Origin: Pontibacter coccineus
GTDB taxonomy: Bacteria; Bacteroidota; Bacteroidia; Cytophagales; Hymenobacteraceae
Reading direction: 5' to 3'
Assembly: GCF_030546575.1 (NCBI RefSeq)
Contig: NZ_JAUOTN010000006.1
Location: 1-64,000 of the forward strand
Length of the DNA: 64,000 nt
Part shown: positions 46,087 to 56,333 of the stretch, one piece after another
Position numbering within the stretch: position 1 is the first letter of the stretch
How the letters are laid out: every line of letters starts with the position of its first letter
The notes under the pieces: generated by a model
What the model saw: the letters and a program-made list of their open reading frames with translations, nothing else
The model's database searches: none
Told to the model about the DNA's origin: nothing
Program-made: the position numbers and the translations under genes

Positions 46087-48858
46087 TTATACCACCACGT
46101 TGATGATTTTGTTAGGGACGATAATAACTTTCTTTGGTGTTTTACCTTCCAGAAACTTAATGATCTGCTCGTCAGCTAAAACAGCCTTCTCCATTTCCTC
46201 CCGCGGTGCATCAGTAGCAAAAGCCAGTTTTCCGCGTGTTTTTCCATTCACAGATACCGGGTACTCAAACGTATTTTCCACCAGGTACTTTTCATCCCAG
46301 GCCGGGAACGAAGCAAAGGTGATGCTCTCGCTGTGACCCAGCTTCTCCCATAGTTCCTCCGCAATATGCGGCGCGTAAGGGGCCAACGCAATGGTCAGTG
46401 GCTCCAAAATAGCCCGCTTGTTCGTCTTGAGAGGCGTCAGCTCGTTTACGCAGATCATGAACGTGGCAACGGAGGTATTGAATGAAAAACGCTCGATGTC
46501 TTCTTCCACCTTCTTCACGGTTTTGTGCAGTGATTTTAACTCCGCAGCAGTGGGTGCTTCGTCTGACACGGAAAAGTTGCCATCGTTGTCATGGAAGAGT
46601 TTCCAGAAGCGCTTCAGGAACTTTGTTACACCGTCCATACCATGGGTGTTCCAGGGTTTGAACTGCTCCAGCGGACCAAGGAACATCTCGTACATGCGCA
46701 GGGTGTCGGCACCGTTGCGCTCCACCAATACATCCGGGTTCACCACGTTGTACTTCGACTTCGACATCTTTTCGATCTCGACCCCACAGATGTACTTGCC
46801 GTCCTCCAGCACAAACTCTGCATTAGCATTCTCTGGTCTCCATGCTTTGAAAGCCTGCAGGTCCAGTTCATCATTCTCGACAATGTTCACGTCCACGTGC
46901 AGGGGCGTTGTGTCGTACTGCTTGCGCAGACCATAGGAAACGTACGTATTGCTGTCCTTCACACGGTACACAAAATTTGAGCGACCCTGGATCATCCCCT
47001 GGTTGATCAGCTTTTTGAACGGCTCTTCCTCAACCACCAGCCCCAGATCGAACATGAATTTGTTCCAGAAGCGGGAGTAGAGGAGGTGCCCCGTAGCGTG
47101 CTCGGCACCACCCATGTAAAGGTCCACGTTGCGCCAGTATGCTACCTTTGCTTTGTCAGCGAAGGCCAGGTCATTCTGAGGGTCCATGTAGCGGTACCAG
47201 TACCAGCTGGAACCGGCCCAGCCCGGCATAGTGCTCAGTTCGTACTCATACTGATCCTGGTATTTCCAGTCCACAGCGCGACCCAGTGGCGGCTCACCCG
47301 TCTCGGTTGGCAGGTAGGCATCGATCTTTGGCAGTTCCAGTGGCAATTCGCTTTCGTCCAACAAGTGGGGAATGCCGTCTTTGAAGTAAACGGGCACTGG
47401 TTCACCCCAATAGCGCTGACGGCTGAACACCGCGTCACGCATACGGTACTGGGTCCGACCTTTGCCCACGCCCAGCTCTTCGGCTTTGGCTATACCTGCA
47501 TTTATCGCGTCTTTCACCTCCAGTCCGTTCAGGAAACCAGAGTTGATGATCTTTCCTTCTTTACCGGCATAGGCTTCTTCTTCGAGATTGCCCCCGGCTA
47601 CAACTTCCCTGATCGGCAAGTTAAAATGTTTGGCGAAAGCATAGTCGCGCGAGTCGTGACCGGGAACGGCCATTACGGCACCCGTGCCGTAACCTGCCAG
47701 CACGTAATCCGCAATCCAAATCGGCACACGCTCTTCTGAGATCGGGTTGATGGCATAGGCTCCTGTAAACACGCCGCTTACGGTCTTCACATCCGTCATG
47801 CGCTCACGCTCCGAGCGGTTCTTGGCTACGTTTACATAGCGCTCCACTTCAGCACGTTGTGCATCAGTCGTAATTTCACTTACTAAATCGTGCTCAGGCG
47901 CCAGCACCACGAAGGTGGCGCCGTAAATGGTATCTATTCGGGTCGTGAACACTTTGATCTTTTCAGAGGCGCCGCCCTCGATGGCAAAGTCCAACTCAGC
48001 CCCTACGGATTTACCGATCCAGTTGCGCTGCATCTCTTTCACCGGTTCTGGCCAGTCTATACCTTCAAGACCCTGTAACAGGCGCTCGGCATACGCGGTA
48101 ATACGCATCATCCACTGGCGCATCAGTTTGCGCTCTACCGGGTAACCACCGCGCTCGGATACACCGCCTACCACTTCATCGTTAGCCAGCACCGTACCCA
48201 GGGCAGGGCACCAGTTTACCACGGCGTCCGCTACGTAGGTCAGTCTGTACTTCAGCAGCATGTGCGCTTTCTCCTGCTCGTTCATGGCTTTCCATTCTTC
48301 GGCCGTAAAAGCAGGCGTATCTTCGTCGCAGGCGGCATTTATACCTGTATTTCCATTTGTTTCAAAGGAAGCGATCAGCTTATCGATGGATTCGGCTTTG
48401 TCAGCCGCATAGTTATAGTAGCTGTTGAAAAGCTGCATGAAGATCCACTGCGTCCATTTGTAATAGCTCGGATCAGAGGTGCGCACTTCGCGCTCCCACT
48501 CGTAAGAGAAGCCGATATTTTTCAGCTGCTCAATGTAGCGGCCAATGTTCTGCTCAGTCGTGATGGCCGGGTGCTGGCCGGTTTGGATGGCGTATTGCTC
48601 GGCTGGCAAACCGAAGGCGTCAAAGCCCATGGGGTGCAGCACGTTAAACCCTTTGGCGCGTTTGTAGCGGCTCACAATATCAGAGGCGATGTAGCCGAGT
48701 GGGTGCCCTACGTGCAAACCCGCGCCAGAAGGGTAGGGGAACATATCCAGCACATAATACTTCGGTTTATCGGTGTTTTCAGTGGCTTTAAACGTCTGAT
48801 TCTCTTCCCAGTAGCGCTGCCACTTTTTCTCAATCTGATTGAAATTATACTCTGACAT
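46087..48858 (-). CDS. leuS: leucine-tRNA ligase
   Basis: A class I aminoacyl-tRNA synthetase that charges tRNA-Leu, with a CP1 editing domain that clears wrongly charged norvaline or isoleucine. The 923 residues are of the bacterial type. The HIGH motif appears as [15 protein letters not shown] near the N-terminus, the CP1 editing domain spans about 250-460, and the KMSKS motif is in [11 protein letters not shown]. The anticodon-binding C-terminal domain follows. A possible -7 box TATCTTAG lies on the minus strand at 48894-48901. Confidence 0.98.
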   Translation of the reverse strand: MSEYNFNQIEKKWQRYWEENQTFKATENTDKPKYYVLDMFPYPSGAGLHVGHPLGYIASDIVSRYKRAKGFNVLHPMGFDAFGLPAEQYAIQTGQHPAITTEQNIGRYIEQLKNIGFSYEWEREVRTSDPSYYKWTQWIFMQLFNSYYNYAADKAESIDKLIASFETNGNTGINAACDEDTPAFTAEEWKAMNEQEKAHMLLKYRLTYVADAVVNWCPALGTVLANDEVVGGVSERGGYPVERKLMRQWMMRITAYAERLLQGLEGIDWPEPVKEMQRNWIGKSVGAELDFAIEGGASEKIKVFTTRIDTIYGATFVVLAPEHDLVSEITTDAQRAEVERYVNVAKNRSERERMTDVKTVSGVFTGAYAINPISEERVPIWIADYVLAGYGTGAVMAVPGHDSRDYAFAKHFNLPIREVVAGGNLEEEAYAGKEGKIINSGFLNGLEVKDAINAGIAKAEELGVGKGRTQYRMRDAVFSRQRYWGEPVPVYFKDGIPHLLDESELPLELPKIDAYLPTETGEPPLGRAVDWKYQDQYEYELSTMPGWAGSSWYWYRYMDPQNDLAFADKAKVAYWRNVDLYMGGAEHATGHLLYSRFWNKFMFDLGLVVEEEPFKKLINQGMIQGRSNFVYRVKDSNTYVSYGLRKQYDTTPLHVDVNIVENDELDLQAFKAWRPENANAEFVLEDGKYICGVEIEKMSKSKYNVVNPDVLVERNGADTLRMYEMFLGPLEQFKPWNTHGMDGVTKFLKRFWKLFHDNDGNFSVSDEAPTAAELKSLHKTVKKVEEDIERFSFNTSVATFMICVNELTPLKTNKRAILEPLTIALAPYAPHIAEELWEKLGHSESITFASFPAWDEKYLVENTFEYPVSVNGKTRGKLAFATDAPREEMEKAVLADEQIIKFLEGKTPKKVIIVPNKIINVVV

Positions 48859-49200
48859 AGTTTATCGTGTATTCGCTTGATCAGTACAAGCTGCTAAGAT
48901 ACTTTAAATTGTTAAATGGTTGAATTGTTAAATGGTTGATTGTTGCTTGTTAGTTGTTAATTGCTGTTTGTTGGCCGGTTAAGCTGTGGTTGAATTATTG
49001 ACTGCTGCTGATAGACTGACTAGCTTGGCTTAGTTGTTCTCTATGCTGAATGGTAGGATCCGGGTGATTCGAGTCTACTTATTTTAATGATTTTCCCGAT
49101 AGGCAGATTCAACCATTTAATCATTTTACCTTATAACAAACAACAAGCAGCAATTAACAATTACTCTATACCTTTGCAGTTTGAAGCAAAACAGAAGAAA
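48859..49200. repeat. 342-base intergenic region with AT-rich inverted repeats (TTGTTAAATGG class)
   Basis: Between divergent leuS and the DsbA-like gene. The left part has two copies of AATTGTTAAATGGTTGA and a TTGCTTGTTAGTTGTTAATTGCTGTTTGTTGG stretch (about 48908-48971, with a segment of 20 or more bases). The right part has CAACCATTTAATCATTTTACC and CAACAAGCAGCAATTAACAATTA (about 49110-49163), which are the reverse complement with small differences. A -7 box TACCTTTG for the DsbA gene is at its right edge. Confidence 0.65.
49169..49176 (+). promoter_or_regulatory. Bacteroidota -7 box of the DsbA-like gene
   Basis: TACCTTTG lies 25 bases before the ATG at 49201. No TTTG was found at the -33 position. 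Confidence 0.35.
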
Positions 49201-49851
49201 ATGGAAAAATACGACCTGCTGGATGTGCCGCACCTGATCTATGTGATGGACCCGATGTGCTCCTGGTGCTATGGTTTTGCCCCGGTGCTGCACCAGCTTA
49301 AAAAAGAACACGAAGGCAAACTCAATTTCAAGCTGGTGCTGGGCGGTTTGCGTCCGGGCACGACCGAGCCGATGGGTGAGGAGATGAAAGCCGCCGTGCA
49401 GCAGCACTGGCAGGAAGTAGAGAAGGCCACCGGACAGCCTTTCGATTTCGATTTTTTTGAGCGCGACAGTTTTGTGTACGATACAGAGCCTGCCTGCCGC
49501 GCTGTGGTAACTGTGCGCTACCTGCAGCCGGAAAAGGAACTGGAAATGGCCGAAGAAGTGCAGCGTGCGTTTTATGCCCGCAATAACGATGTCACAAAAG
49601 CGGAGGTACTGGCAGAGATTGCGCTGGGCCTGGGTATAGCGGAAGACACTTTTCTGGAGAAATTTCACTCCGATGAAATGAAAGAGAAGACGCAGCAGGA
49701 TTTCCTGATTGCCCGCCACCTGCAGGCAAATGCTTTCCCGAGCGTATACCTGCTGGTGGGTCACAACCTGAGTCTGCTGAGCCGCGGTTACCGTCTGTAC
49801 GATGCCATGAAAGCCAAATTAGAGGAAGCACTCAAAGGGAGCAAAGCGTGA
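49201..49851 (+). CDS. DsbA family protein (FrnE-like thioredoxin-fold)
   Basis: A 216-residue thioredoxin-fold protein with the active-site pair CSWC at residues 20-23 in MDPMCSWCYGFAPVL. An all-helical insert domain is flanked by the fold, as in DsbA/FrnE, and a cis-Pro segment lies at NAFPSVYLLVG. No signal peptide is visible from the start at 49201, so it may be cytoplasmic, like FrnE. The frame extends upstream, but the extra residues come from the repeat-rich intergenic region and are not expected. It overlaps the next gene by four bases (GTGA). Confidence 0.9.
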   Translation: MEKYDLLDVPHLIYVMDPMCSWCYGFAPVLHQLKKEHEGKLNFKLVLGGLRPGTTEPMGEEMKAAVQQHWQEVEKATGQPFDFDFFERDSFVYDTEPACRAVVTVRYLQPEKELEMAEEVQRAFYARNNDVTKAEVLAEIALGLGIAEDTFLEKFHSDEMKEKTQQDFLIARHLQANAFPSVYLLVGHNLSLLSRGYRLYDAMKAKLEEALKGSKA

Positions 49852-50543
49852 AAACCGCCGTCTGTCAACTCACCAAAAGGCATCTTCCTTTAAACCAACT
49901 TGTATTGGGGGCCACCATCCGGCGCCCCATCTTCAAGCTGATTCAGGCCGACTACCCGGACTTTACCGACGAGTCGTATGTGGCGGTAGGCAATATGAAC
50001 TTGTACCGCAAAAAGTACCTGGAGCAGATGCTGGAAAAAGAACTGGGTGAGATTTCGGAGCTCGAAAAGGAGGTGATCGACAGCATACATGAAAACGAAC
50101 TCTTATCGAGCAACATCGAGGAGGAGTTACGGGAAAATCTATCGCTAGGAGATCGGATGGCCGATCGGATTGCGACATTCGGTGGTAGCTGGACCTTCAT
50201 TATGGCTTTTTTCGGGTTCATTCTCGTCTGGATGCTGGTGAACGTATACCTGCTCGCCACCCGTCCATTTGACCCCTATCCCTTCATACTGCTTAACCTG
50301 ATCCTTTCCTGTCTGGCGGCCATACAAGCTCCCATCATCATGATGAGTCAGAACCGGAAAGAGGCAAAAGACCGCCAGCGCTCTGAATACGATTATAAAG
50401 TGAACCTGAAGGCGGAATTGGAGATACGCTTGCTGCACGAAAAGATCGACCACCTGATCGTGCACCAGAACCAGCGCTTACTCGAAATTCAGGAAATTCA
50501 GATCGATCTGATGGAGGATATCCTGAACCGGTCCAGGAAGTAA
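49848..50543 (+). CDS. DUF1003 domain-containing membrane protein
   Basis: A 231-residue inner-membrane protein. The first 95 residues are soluble. The DUF1003 domain follows, with two transmembrane helices (about 115-135 and 148-165), the conserved FGGSWTFIMAF and YPFILLNLILSCLAAIQAPIIMMSQNR, and a charged C-terminal coiled helix (LKAELEIRLLHEKIDHLI). The start is GTG, overlapping the DsbA-like gene's stop, so the two are translationally coupled. The function is unknown; the coupling with a disulfide-type oxidoreductase may be meaningful or incidental. Confidence 0.9.
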   Translation: MKTAVCQLTKRHLPLNQLVLGATIRRPIFKLIQADYPDFTDESYVAVGNMNLYRKKYLEQMLEKELGEISELEKEVIDSIHENELLSSNIEEELRENLSLGDRMADRIATFGGSWTFIMAFFGFILVWMLVNVYLLATRPFDPYPFILLNLILSCLAAIQAPIIMMSQNRKEAKDRQRSEYDYKVNLKAELEIRLLHEKIDHLIVHQNQRLLEIQEIQIDLMEDILNRSRK

Positions 50544-50545
50544 GT

Positions 50546-51286
50546 TTAATTTAGGGTGTTGCTAATGGCTTTGGCCAGAGGATCCGCCCCATTCCACAGG
50601 CCTTGGCTCTCCACAGGTATAAAACGGGCAAAAAGCTCTTCGCTGTACCACTTCTCAGCGCGTGTACGTTTGATCACTTCTTTGTGTAGTGCGCTTTGGT
50701 AAGCATAGGCTTTCATGGCCTCCATTGATTCCCACACACTGAACGTAGCCTGCCTGATAAGCGGAATCTCACCCAGCCCGATAGAACAGATGAGTCCCTT
50801 GGCCTCATCGAGCGACTTGCTTACTTTAGGAGTGAAACGCCAGAATTGTGGCAAAGCCAGCCAGTTGATAGAAGCCCGGGTGAGCACCGCTACCGGACCC
50901 TCGGGCTGTTTTTCGGACAGCTGCGGCGTAAATGGTTGCAACCCGTTCCAGAGTCCGTGGGCCTGTGTGGGCAAAAGTTTCACCGTCCAGATCTCGGAGG
51001 CATGCAAGCGGTATTCGAGCATCAACTCAGAGCGCTCCAGAAACTCGTCTGCCGCCTCTTCGCTCTCCCAGGTGCACATTAGCCCATACCTTCTGAAATT
51101 GGGCTTGATGCTGAAGCCTTTTCCCTGGCCGCTGCCGAGCAATTTGTAAAAAAGCAGACCGGGAACCTGGCTTAGTACGGCTCCTTTGGTACCCATTTGG
51201 GCCAAACCCCAACGGATATGGCCTTTCCGAAAACCGAAAAGCGTCAGGGTGGTGAGTCTGTCAGACTGTGGGGTAACTCGTCGCAA
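50546..51286 (-). CDS. spheroidene monooxygenase (CrtA)-like protein
   Basis: A 246-residue protein with CrtA-family features: GLLFYKLLGSGQGKGFSIKPNFRRYGLMCTWES, repeat-like halves (each a dimeric alpha-beta barrel-type fold) and the ending ELFARFIPVESQGLWNG. CrtA in purple bacteria oxidises spheroidene with a haem cofactor and O2. In Bacteroidota, homologues are found in genomes with C2-hydroxylated or keto carotenoids. No other carotenoid gene is near, so the substrate here is unproven. It is convergent with the DUF1003 gene. Confidence 0.78.
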   Translation of the reverse strand: MRRVTPQSDRLTTLTLFGFRKGHIRWGLAQMGTKGAVLSQVPGLLFYKLLGSGQGKGFSIKPNFRRYGLMCTWESEEAADEFLERSELMLEYRLHASEIWTVKLLPTQAHGLWNGLQPFTPQLSEKQPEGPVAVLTRASINWLALPQFWRFTPKVSKSLDEAKGLICSIGLGEIPLIRQATFSVWESMEAMKAYAYQSALHKEVIKRTRAEKWYSEELFARFIPVESQGLWNGADPLAKAISNTLN

Positions 51287-51403
51287 GGGGTTCGGTATTA
51301 GATGGTAAGTACAAATGCAATCTACAAAAGGAATAAATCAAAAACACCTGCCTAACCGAAATGTTTGGCAGGTGTCTCTTTTATTATCGACCTGGCGCTA
51401 TAC

Positions 51404-51898
51404 CTATAAGTTGATCTTCTTATTCTCGCCCGGATCGTAACTTTCGCCGGACAAAGTCGCCTTCACGAAACCGATCAGGTGGGTGACGGCGCTATTGGGA
51501 GAATCCCAGTATTCAGCCTTTTCGATGTCGACACGGATAAGACCGACATTCGGATCATCTTTTCCGCCCGGAAACCAGGCTTTCAATTCCGGTGACCAGA
51601 GTTCCTCAATCTTGGCTTTGTCTTTTGAAAGGGTGGCTCTGCCTGATACAGATACAAATGAATTATCGGATGGCTTGGAGTAGCTCAGGTTCACGTGCGA
51701 ATCGTGCTTGATTTCATGCGACTTACCTGATTCATAGCCCGTGAAAAACCACATCACCCCGTCTTCACTTATTTTTTGAGTACTCATGGGGCGGCTTCTC
51801 AGGCTTCCGTCATCATCAATGGTCGTCATCATGGTGAAGTCAATGTCCTTTACCATGTCTATCAGCTTATTCAGATTCTCTTTTCGTTCGTTATTCAT
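51404..51898 (-). CDS. pyridoxamine 5'-phosphate oxidase-fold, general stress protein 26-like
   Basis: A 164-residue flavin-reductase-like split-barrel protein. Key features are FTMMTTIDDDGSLRSRPMSTQKISEDGVMWFFTGYESGKSHEI, followed by VNLSYSKPSDNSFVSVSGRA. The family (general stress protein 26) binds flavin nucleotides and is linked to stress. The start MNNERKENLNKL at 51898 is supported by family length, although the frame is open further upstream. No operon partner is obvious. Confidence 0.9.
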   Translation of the reverse strand: MNNERKENLNKLIDMVKDIDFTMMTTIDDDGSLRSRPMSTQKISEDGVMWFFTGYESGKSHEIKHDSHVNLSYSKPSDNSFVSVSGRATLSKDKAKIEELWSPELKAWFPGGKDDPNVGLIRVDIEKAEYWDSPNSAVTHLIGFVKATLSGESYDPGENKKINL

Positions 51899-52035
51899 AG
51901 TGATATGTTGTAAATTGGATTTGTATTTGAGTACGGGTGCTTTCCTCAAAGAGTTGGTTGGCCTTTGCTCAACTCTCCTTACAACCGAGCATCAAGTAAG
52001 ATGTTTAGACAAATACGTACCCAAGCTGAACTGAT

Positions 52036-52623
52036 TTGAACTACCTGGCCCATATTTTTCTCTCCGGCGACGACGAAGCCCTTCTGATAGGCAACTTTAT
52101 AGCCGATGCCGTGAAGGGAAAACAGCTGGAGCTGTACCCGGAAGGTATAGCCCGGGGCATCCGGCTACACCGCCTGATCGACACATATACCGACACGCAC
52201 CCGGTCGTAAGGGAGACCAAAGCCCGCCTGCGTCCGCACTTCCGCAAGTACGCGCCAGTGGTGGCCGACCTGTACTTCGACCATTTTCTGGCCAGCCGTT
52301 TTGAGGAATTCGCTTCTGAACCCTTGAAGCCCTATACCTCCCGCGTTTATACCCTGATTGACCAGCACTTGCCAAACCTGCCGGAGCGGGTGCAGTATTT
52401 CTTCCCCTATATGATGCGCCAGAATTGGCTGCTTTCTTATGCCGAGGTGTCAGGTATAGCGCAGGCTTTGGGTGGGCTGAGCCGTCGCACTTCGTTTGAG
52501 TCAGGTATGGAGCGGGCAGGAGAGGAACTGCTGGAGAACTATACCTTGTATGACGCAGAGTTTTCGCTGTTCTTCCCAGAACTGATCGCTTATGTGGAGA
52601 AGGTGCTGCCGGACTTGAGATAA
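52036..52623 (+). CDS. acyl carrier protein phosphodiesterase (AcpH/DUF479)
   Basis: A 195-residue all-helical, HD-like metal hydrolase that removes the phosphopantetheine group from ACP. The N-terminal MNYLAHIFLSGDDEALLIGNFIADAVKG is the strongest family signature, with R-x-L-H-R-x-I-D-T-Y-T-D block RGIRLHRLIDTYTDTH. Catalytic His and Asp pairs are present there and in VADLYFDHFLA. The start codon is TTG, which fits the family's first residue. A close minus-strand neighbour has a separate function. Confidence 0.9.
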   Translation: MNYLAHIFLSGDDEALLIGNFIADAVKGKQLELYPEGIARGIRLHRLIDTYTDTHPVVRETKARLRPHFRKYAPVVADLYFDHFLASRFEEFASEPLKPYTSRVYTLIDQHLPNLPERVQYFFPYMMRQNWLLSYAEVSGIAQALGGLSRRTSFESGMERAGEELLENYTLYDAEFSLFFPELIAYVEKVLPDLR

Positions 52624-52647
52624 GTAGTATAGCCAGTAGGTATAAAC

Positions 52648-52686
52648 AAAAAAGGAGCCGCTATACCTGCGACTCCTTCTTTTTTA
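52648..52686. terminator. terminator between the AcpH and SlyD-like genes
   Basis: AAAAGGAGCCGC pairs with GCGACTCCTT (one mismatch) around a loop that contains TATACCT. U runs form on both strands. Confidence 0.65.
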
Positions 52687-52699
52687 TTGTGAGTGGTTC

Positions 52700-53215
52700 T
52701 TAGTGATGGTGCACACCACCTTCACCGTGCACGTGACCGTGATCCAGTTCTTCGGATGTTGCCTCACGCACCTTTTCCACTTTGCCTTTGAAATATAGCT
52801 CTTTGCCGGCCAGGGGGTGGTTAAAGTCCATCAGGATAGCATTTTCTTTTACTTCGGCTACGCGGCCCTGCAGCTGGTTGCCTTCGCTGTCCGCCATCGG
52901 AATGAAGTTGCCTACTTCCAGCATGTTCTCCGGAATACCACCTTCAACTTCGAATACGCTCATCGGCAGCTCTACCACTGCGTTCTGGTCGAACTCACCG
53001 TAACCGGCTTCCGAATCCAGTTTAAACTCGAACCCGTCACCAGCGCTCTTGCCGTCCAGGTTTTCTTCGAACTGATCTGGTAGGCCGCTCATGCCGTATA
53101 TGAACACCATTGGATTTTCTGTATTGGCCGTTTCAACGAGGGTTTGCTGACCGCCTTCGCTCTGAATATGAAGCTCGTAGGTAAGCGTCACCACTTTGTT
53201 TTTCTCAATTTTCAT
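52700..53215 (-). CDS. FKBP-type peptidyl-prolyl cis-trans isomerase, SlyD-like
   Basis: A 171-residue SlyD-type isomerase. The FKBP part is split by the IF chaperone flap. Visible blocks are VTLTYELHIQS, ENPMVFIYGMSGLPDQFEENL, GEFDQNAVVELP and AILMDFNHPLAGKELYFKGKVEKVREAT. The C-terminal tail HGHVHGEGGVHHH is His-rich, as in SlyD, and may bind nickel or other metals. It helps fold proteins in the cytoplasm. There is no signal peptide. Confidence 0.92.
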   Translation of the reverse strand: MKIEKNKVVTLTYELHIQSEGGQQTLVETANTENPMVFIYGMSGLPDQFEENLDGKSAGDGFEFKLDSEAGYGEFDQNAVVELPMSVFEVEGGIPENMLEVGNFIPMADSEGNQLQGRVAEVKENAILMDFNHPLAGKELYFKGKVEKVREATSEELDHGHVHGEGGVHHH

Positions 53216-53338
53216 AATGTTGTGCTTTGGTTTGGTATCAGAAAGGTAAAAAGATTAACCGGAGAAGCATAGCCCTCACAGTATATTTCGAACGACTCTC
53301 TGATGATGAATAATTTAATCTTTAGACTTATACCTACG

Positions 53339-55279
53339 CTAAGGCAGGCTCTCAGTTAGCTCCCAGGCACTTTTATACGCCCCGATGCTCTCCACATAAG
53401 CGATCAACTGTGCAAAAAACGGATTAGTTGAAAGCGTAGCACTGTCACCCACCAGGATCAGCTTGCGCCGGGCGCGTGTCATGGCCACGTTCATGCGTCT
53501 TTCATCTGCCAGGAAGCCGATCTCGCCCCGCTCGTTGCTGCGCACCAGGCTCATGCAGATGATGTCGCGCTCCTGCCCCTGAAAGCTGTCCACGGTGCCG
53601 ATGCTCAACTGACGTTTCTGATGCAACTCGTGCAGACGCGGCGTATGCTCCACTTTGTCCTGGAGGTAATTGATCTGGGCGCGGTAAGGCGCTATTACCC
53701 CGATCTTGAGCGGGGCCACTTCCGCCTCCTCTTCATACTCCTTCAGAAGGTTAGAGAGGTGGTTGATCAAAAGGTCTCCCTCTTCGGGGTTGGCAGAGCT
53801 CAGTGTCTCGGGCATTTCGGCCTCGTTATACCCGCAACCCGCCGTATCGATAAACTCCACGGCCATGTCGGGTGCGAAGATGGGGCTATACCCGTGCAAC
53901 TCGGCGCTGTGCACGCTTTCGTGCGCCACCAGCTCACCGCCGTAGAATTGCTGGTTCGAGAACTGCATGATGTGGTGGTGCATGCGGTACTGCGTTTTCA
54001 GCATGACTGATACCTGTGGCTGCCGATTGATACATTTCTCAAACAAAGTCACGCTCAAACCGCCTTTGTCCGCCTGAATAGACTTGATGGTAGGGGGCAG
54101 CTGGCAATGGTCTCCGGCCAGCACCACGCGGTTCGTGCGGCTGATCGGAATCCAGCAAGCCGGCTCGAGCGCCTGCGCTGCTTCGTCAATGAATACCGTA
54201 TCGTAGGTCAGGTGGCGGATGGCTTTGTTGGCCGCACCCACCAGGGTACAGGTAATCACCTGCACGTTGTCCAGCAGGTCGTCGGTGATGTAATGCTCCA
54301 CATTGTCGGCTTCTTCGAGCAGACGGTTACTTTCGTTTTTATACAGCTGGCGCTGCGCACGCTCCTGGTGTCCGAACTTGCGCCTGAACTGGTAGGCCAT
54401 GCGCTTGTACTCTTCGGCCGTCTTCCGCAGGTTTTTGAGGTCTTTGTACGCCCGGTGCGCCATGACCTGCGCATCCAGAGTATGCTCCAACAGCACATCC
54501 GACACGCGTGACGGGTTGCCGATGCGGATCACGTTCACGCCTTCGTTGGCCAGTTTTTCAGTTAAAAGGTCGACGGCCGTGTTAGATGGAGCCGTTACCA
54601 GCAAGCGCTTCTGCGATTTCAAGGTATGGAGAATGGCTTGCACCAGCGTGGTGGTTTTACCTGTTCCCGGAGGTCCATGAATGATGGCCACATCCATGGC
54701 CTGCGCAATTTTCTGTACGGCTTCGTTCTGAGACTCGTTCAGAGCCTGTATTTCCTCCAGCTTCTCGTCAGTGAAAGTAGCCGGCTTTATACCTAGCATG
54801 ATGTCGCGGAGCTCAGCCAGACGCGTACCCTTGGCTTCCTGCACCTTCTTCATGGCAATCTCCATCTCGCGGTAGCTGATCTCGTCAAAAGTCAGCTCGA
54901 TGCCCATACGCCCCGTTCCCACCCAGTCAGGCAGGTCCTCTTTGTTTGTCGCCAGAATTACCTTGTTGCGCTTGACGCCCAACACCACGCCGCTCAGGCT
55001 GGCTTTTTCACTGCTGTTGATGAAAAGTGAGGCTGTTTTGCCCGGCTGGAAAAGGTGCAGTTGATCCCGGTCGGAGGTGCGCTCCAGCTCGATGACCACC
55101 TTGTTGCCAAAACCGATTTCTTCTTTGGCGATCACGACCGGATACCAGCAAAGACCCATTTCCTTGCGCTCCGTGATCGTGCTTTTCATTGCCTTCAGTT
55201 TGTACTGCTGCCGGTCTTCTTCCTGTTCTATTTTCAGCAGGTCCTGTACCTGCCGCAGTTCTTCAAAAATATCGATCAT
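53339..55279 (-). CDS. superfamily 1 DNA/RNA helicase, IGHMBP2/UPF1-like
   Basis: A 646-residue helicase of the UPF1-like SF1B group. An N-terminal beta-barrel domain (about 30-130) precedes motif [12 protein letters not shown], then Ia [11 protein letters not shown]. Motif II is [13 protein letters not shown] is [15 protein letters not shown] is [10 protein letters not shown] is [14 protein letters not shown] and VI is [15 protein letters not shown]. It probably unwinds DNA or RNA duplexes with ATP, but the cellular role is unknown. It is a single gene and begins close to the terminator of the upstream coiled-coil gene. Confidence 0.94.
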   Translation of the reverse strand: MIDIFEELRQVQDLLKIEQEEDRQQYKLKAMKSTITERKEMGLCWYPVVIAKEEIGFGNKVVIELERTSDRDQLHLFQPGKTASLFINSSEKASLSGVVLGVKRNKVILATNKEDLPDWVGTGRMGIELTFDEISYREMEIAMKKVQEAKGTRLAELRDIMLGIKPATFTDEKLEEIQALNESQNEAVQKIAQAMDVAIIHGPPGTGKTTTLVQAILHTLKSQKRLLVTAPSNTAVDLLTEKLANEGVNVIRIGNPSRVSDVLLEHTLDAQVMAHRAYKDLKNLRKTAEEYKRMAYQFRRKFGHQERAQRQLYKNESNRLLEEADNVEHYITDDLLDNVQVITCTLVGAANKAIRHLTYDTVFIDEAAQALEPACWIPISRTNRVVLAGDHCQLPPTIKSIQADKGGLSVTLFEKCINRQPQVSVMLKTQYRMHHHIMQFSNQQFYGGELVAHESVHSAELHGYSPIFAPDMAVEFIDTAGCGYNEAEMPETLSSANPEEGDLLINHLSNLLKEYEEEAEVAPLKIGVIAPYRAQINYLQDKVEHTPRLHELHQKRQLSIGTVDSFQGQERDIICMSLVRSNERGEIGFLADERRMNVAMTRARRKLILVGDSATLSTNPFFAQLIAYVESIGAYKSAWELTESLP

Positions 55280-55294
55280 TCTTATCTAAAAAAG

Positions 55295-55326
55295 AAAGGC
55301 TGGGTACGAAGCGCCAGCCTTTTCCA
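55295..55326 (-). terminator. terminator downstream of the coiled-coil membrane protein gene
   Basis: AAAGGCTGG/CCAGCCTTT makes a nine-base-pair stem with a ten-base loop, and the minus strand has TTTCTTTTTT after it. It lies just before the helicase start codon, so it also shapes the helicase leader. Confidence 0.78.
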
Positions 55327-55442
55327 TAGCTTTTGTCTTATTTGTCTATACCTGAAAAAGGTACCGTTTTATAACAAAAAGCGTGTGCTAAATAATTCCG
55401 CCGCAACTGGCAGTTTCTTATACTTGTGGCAGCTATACGGCC

Positions 55443-56027
55443 TTAGGCCTTCTTACGTTTTTTAGTCGACTTCCGGGTGCTCAGCCTAACTTGCAGGAAC
55501 ACCGCGTAGAGGAAAAAGAGGAACGCAGTACCACCCAGTATGGCGATCACGCGGTCTTTGCCGTAGCGCACCTCGTCGGTGGCCTTCAGTTGTTCTTTCA
55601 GGTCCAGTATAACACGCTCACGCTTCTTGGCCTGACTCTCCAGTGTGCTGATCTGCCCTTTGAGGTCGCTGATCTGGTTGTTGATCAGGCGCTCGTCCTG
55701 CTGAATCATTTTACCGGCGCGCTGGCTTTCAACAGTACTCTCGGCTATCCTGCGCACGCTCGCTTCCTTCACTGCCGAGATCAGCTCAGAGTCTTTGCGG
55801 ATGATCTCTTTGAGGGTATCAATGATGTTGAGCAGGTCCTTTTTGGATTGCTTGCCCCAGAAATTGCTGTTTTGTCCACTGTAGTACTGGTATTCCAGAA
55901 TCAACTGTTCACGCTCGCCCATCAGTCTTGTGAGCTTGTCTTCCTGCGGTGTTGCTTGTTCCTGTGCCTGCGCGCCCACAAACCAAAGGCAGCAAATACA
56001 AATAGCCAGTAGTTTCTTCATCATCAT
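55443..56027 (-). CDS. exported coiled-coil protein with C-terminal membrane anchor
   Basis: A 194-residue protein with a signal peptide (MKKLLAICICCLWFVGAQAQ). The body, about 25-165, is helical with a coiled coil (STVESQRAGKMIQQDERLINNQISDLKGQISTLESQAKKRERVILDLKEQL). One C-terminal transmembrane helix follows at about 168-184 (VIAILGGTAFLFFLYAVFLQVRLS), with a basic tail STRKSTKKRKKA. The design (periplasmic coiled coil, tail in the membrane) is clear, but the function is unknown. Confidence 0.75.
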   Translation of the reverse strand: MMMKKLLAICICCLWFVGAQAQEQATPQEDKLTRLMGEREQLILEYQYYSGQNSNFWGKQSKKDLLNIIDTLKEIIRKDSELISAVKEASVRRIAESTVESQRAGKMIQQDERLINNQISDLKGQISTLESQAKKRERVILDLKEQLKATDEVRYGKDRVIAILGGTAFLFFLYAVFLQVRLSTRKSTKKRKKA

Positions 56028-56333
56028 AAAAAGGGAAATGCTTTAATCTATCACGCAAATATGGCCATCCTTATTGGATTAGGCACAAATTATTTTTTAG
56101 ATTAGCCTCTAAAAATAGAAGTGTTGAATGGACAGTCGCAAGCGTTCGGACTGTGTCGAATGTTTATGGAATGTTATGCTTCTAAAAGTTGGTGAGTCTG
56201 GATAAACTGCTGTTTTGGTGGCTTTATGTTTTAAAGATGACGGTAGTCATTTTGAGGTTTAAGTAGAAAATATATATTTACTGCATTGAATGTAGTCCTG
56301 TATTTTGAAAACACAATTGATAGTCAAAAGGAT
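56028..56333. other. 306-base divergent intergenic region
   Basis: Lies between two divergent genes, so it should hold two promoters. ACAGTC-N11-GACTGT (near 56131-56153) is an inverted repeat. AT-rich sequence near 56268-56280 could be a promoter of the small exported protein gene. No -7 box with a matching -33 was found. Confidence 0.5.
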
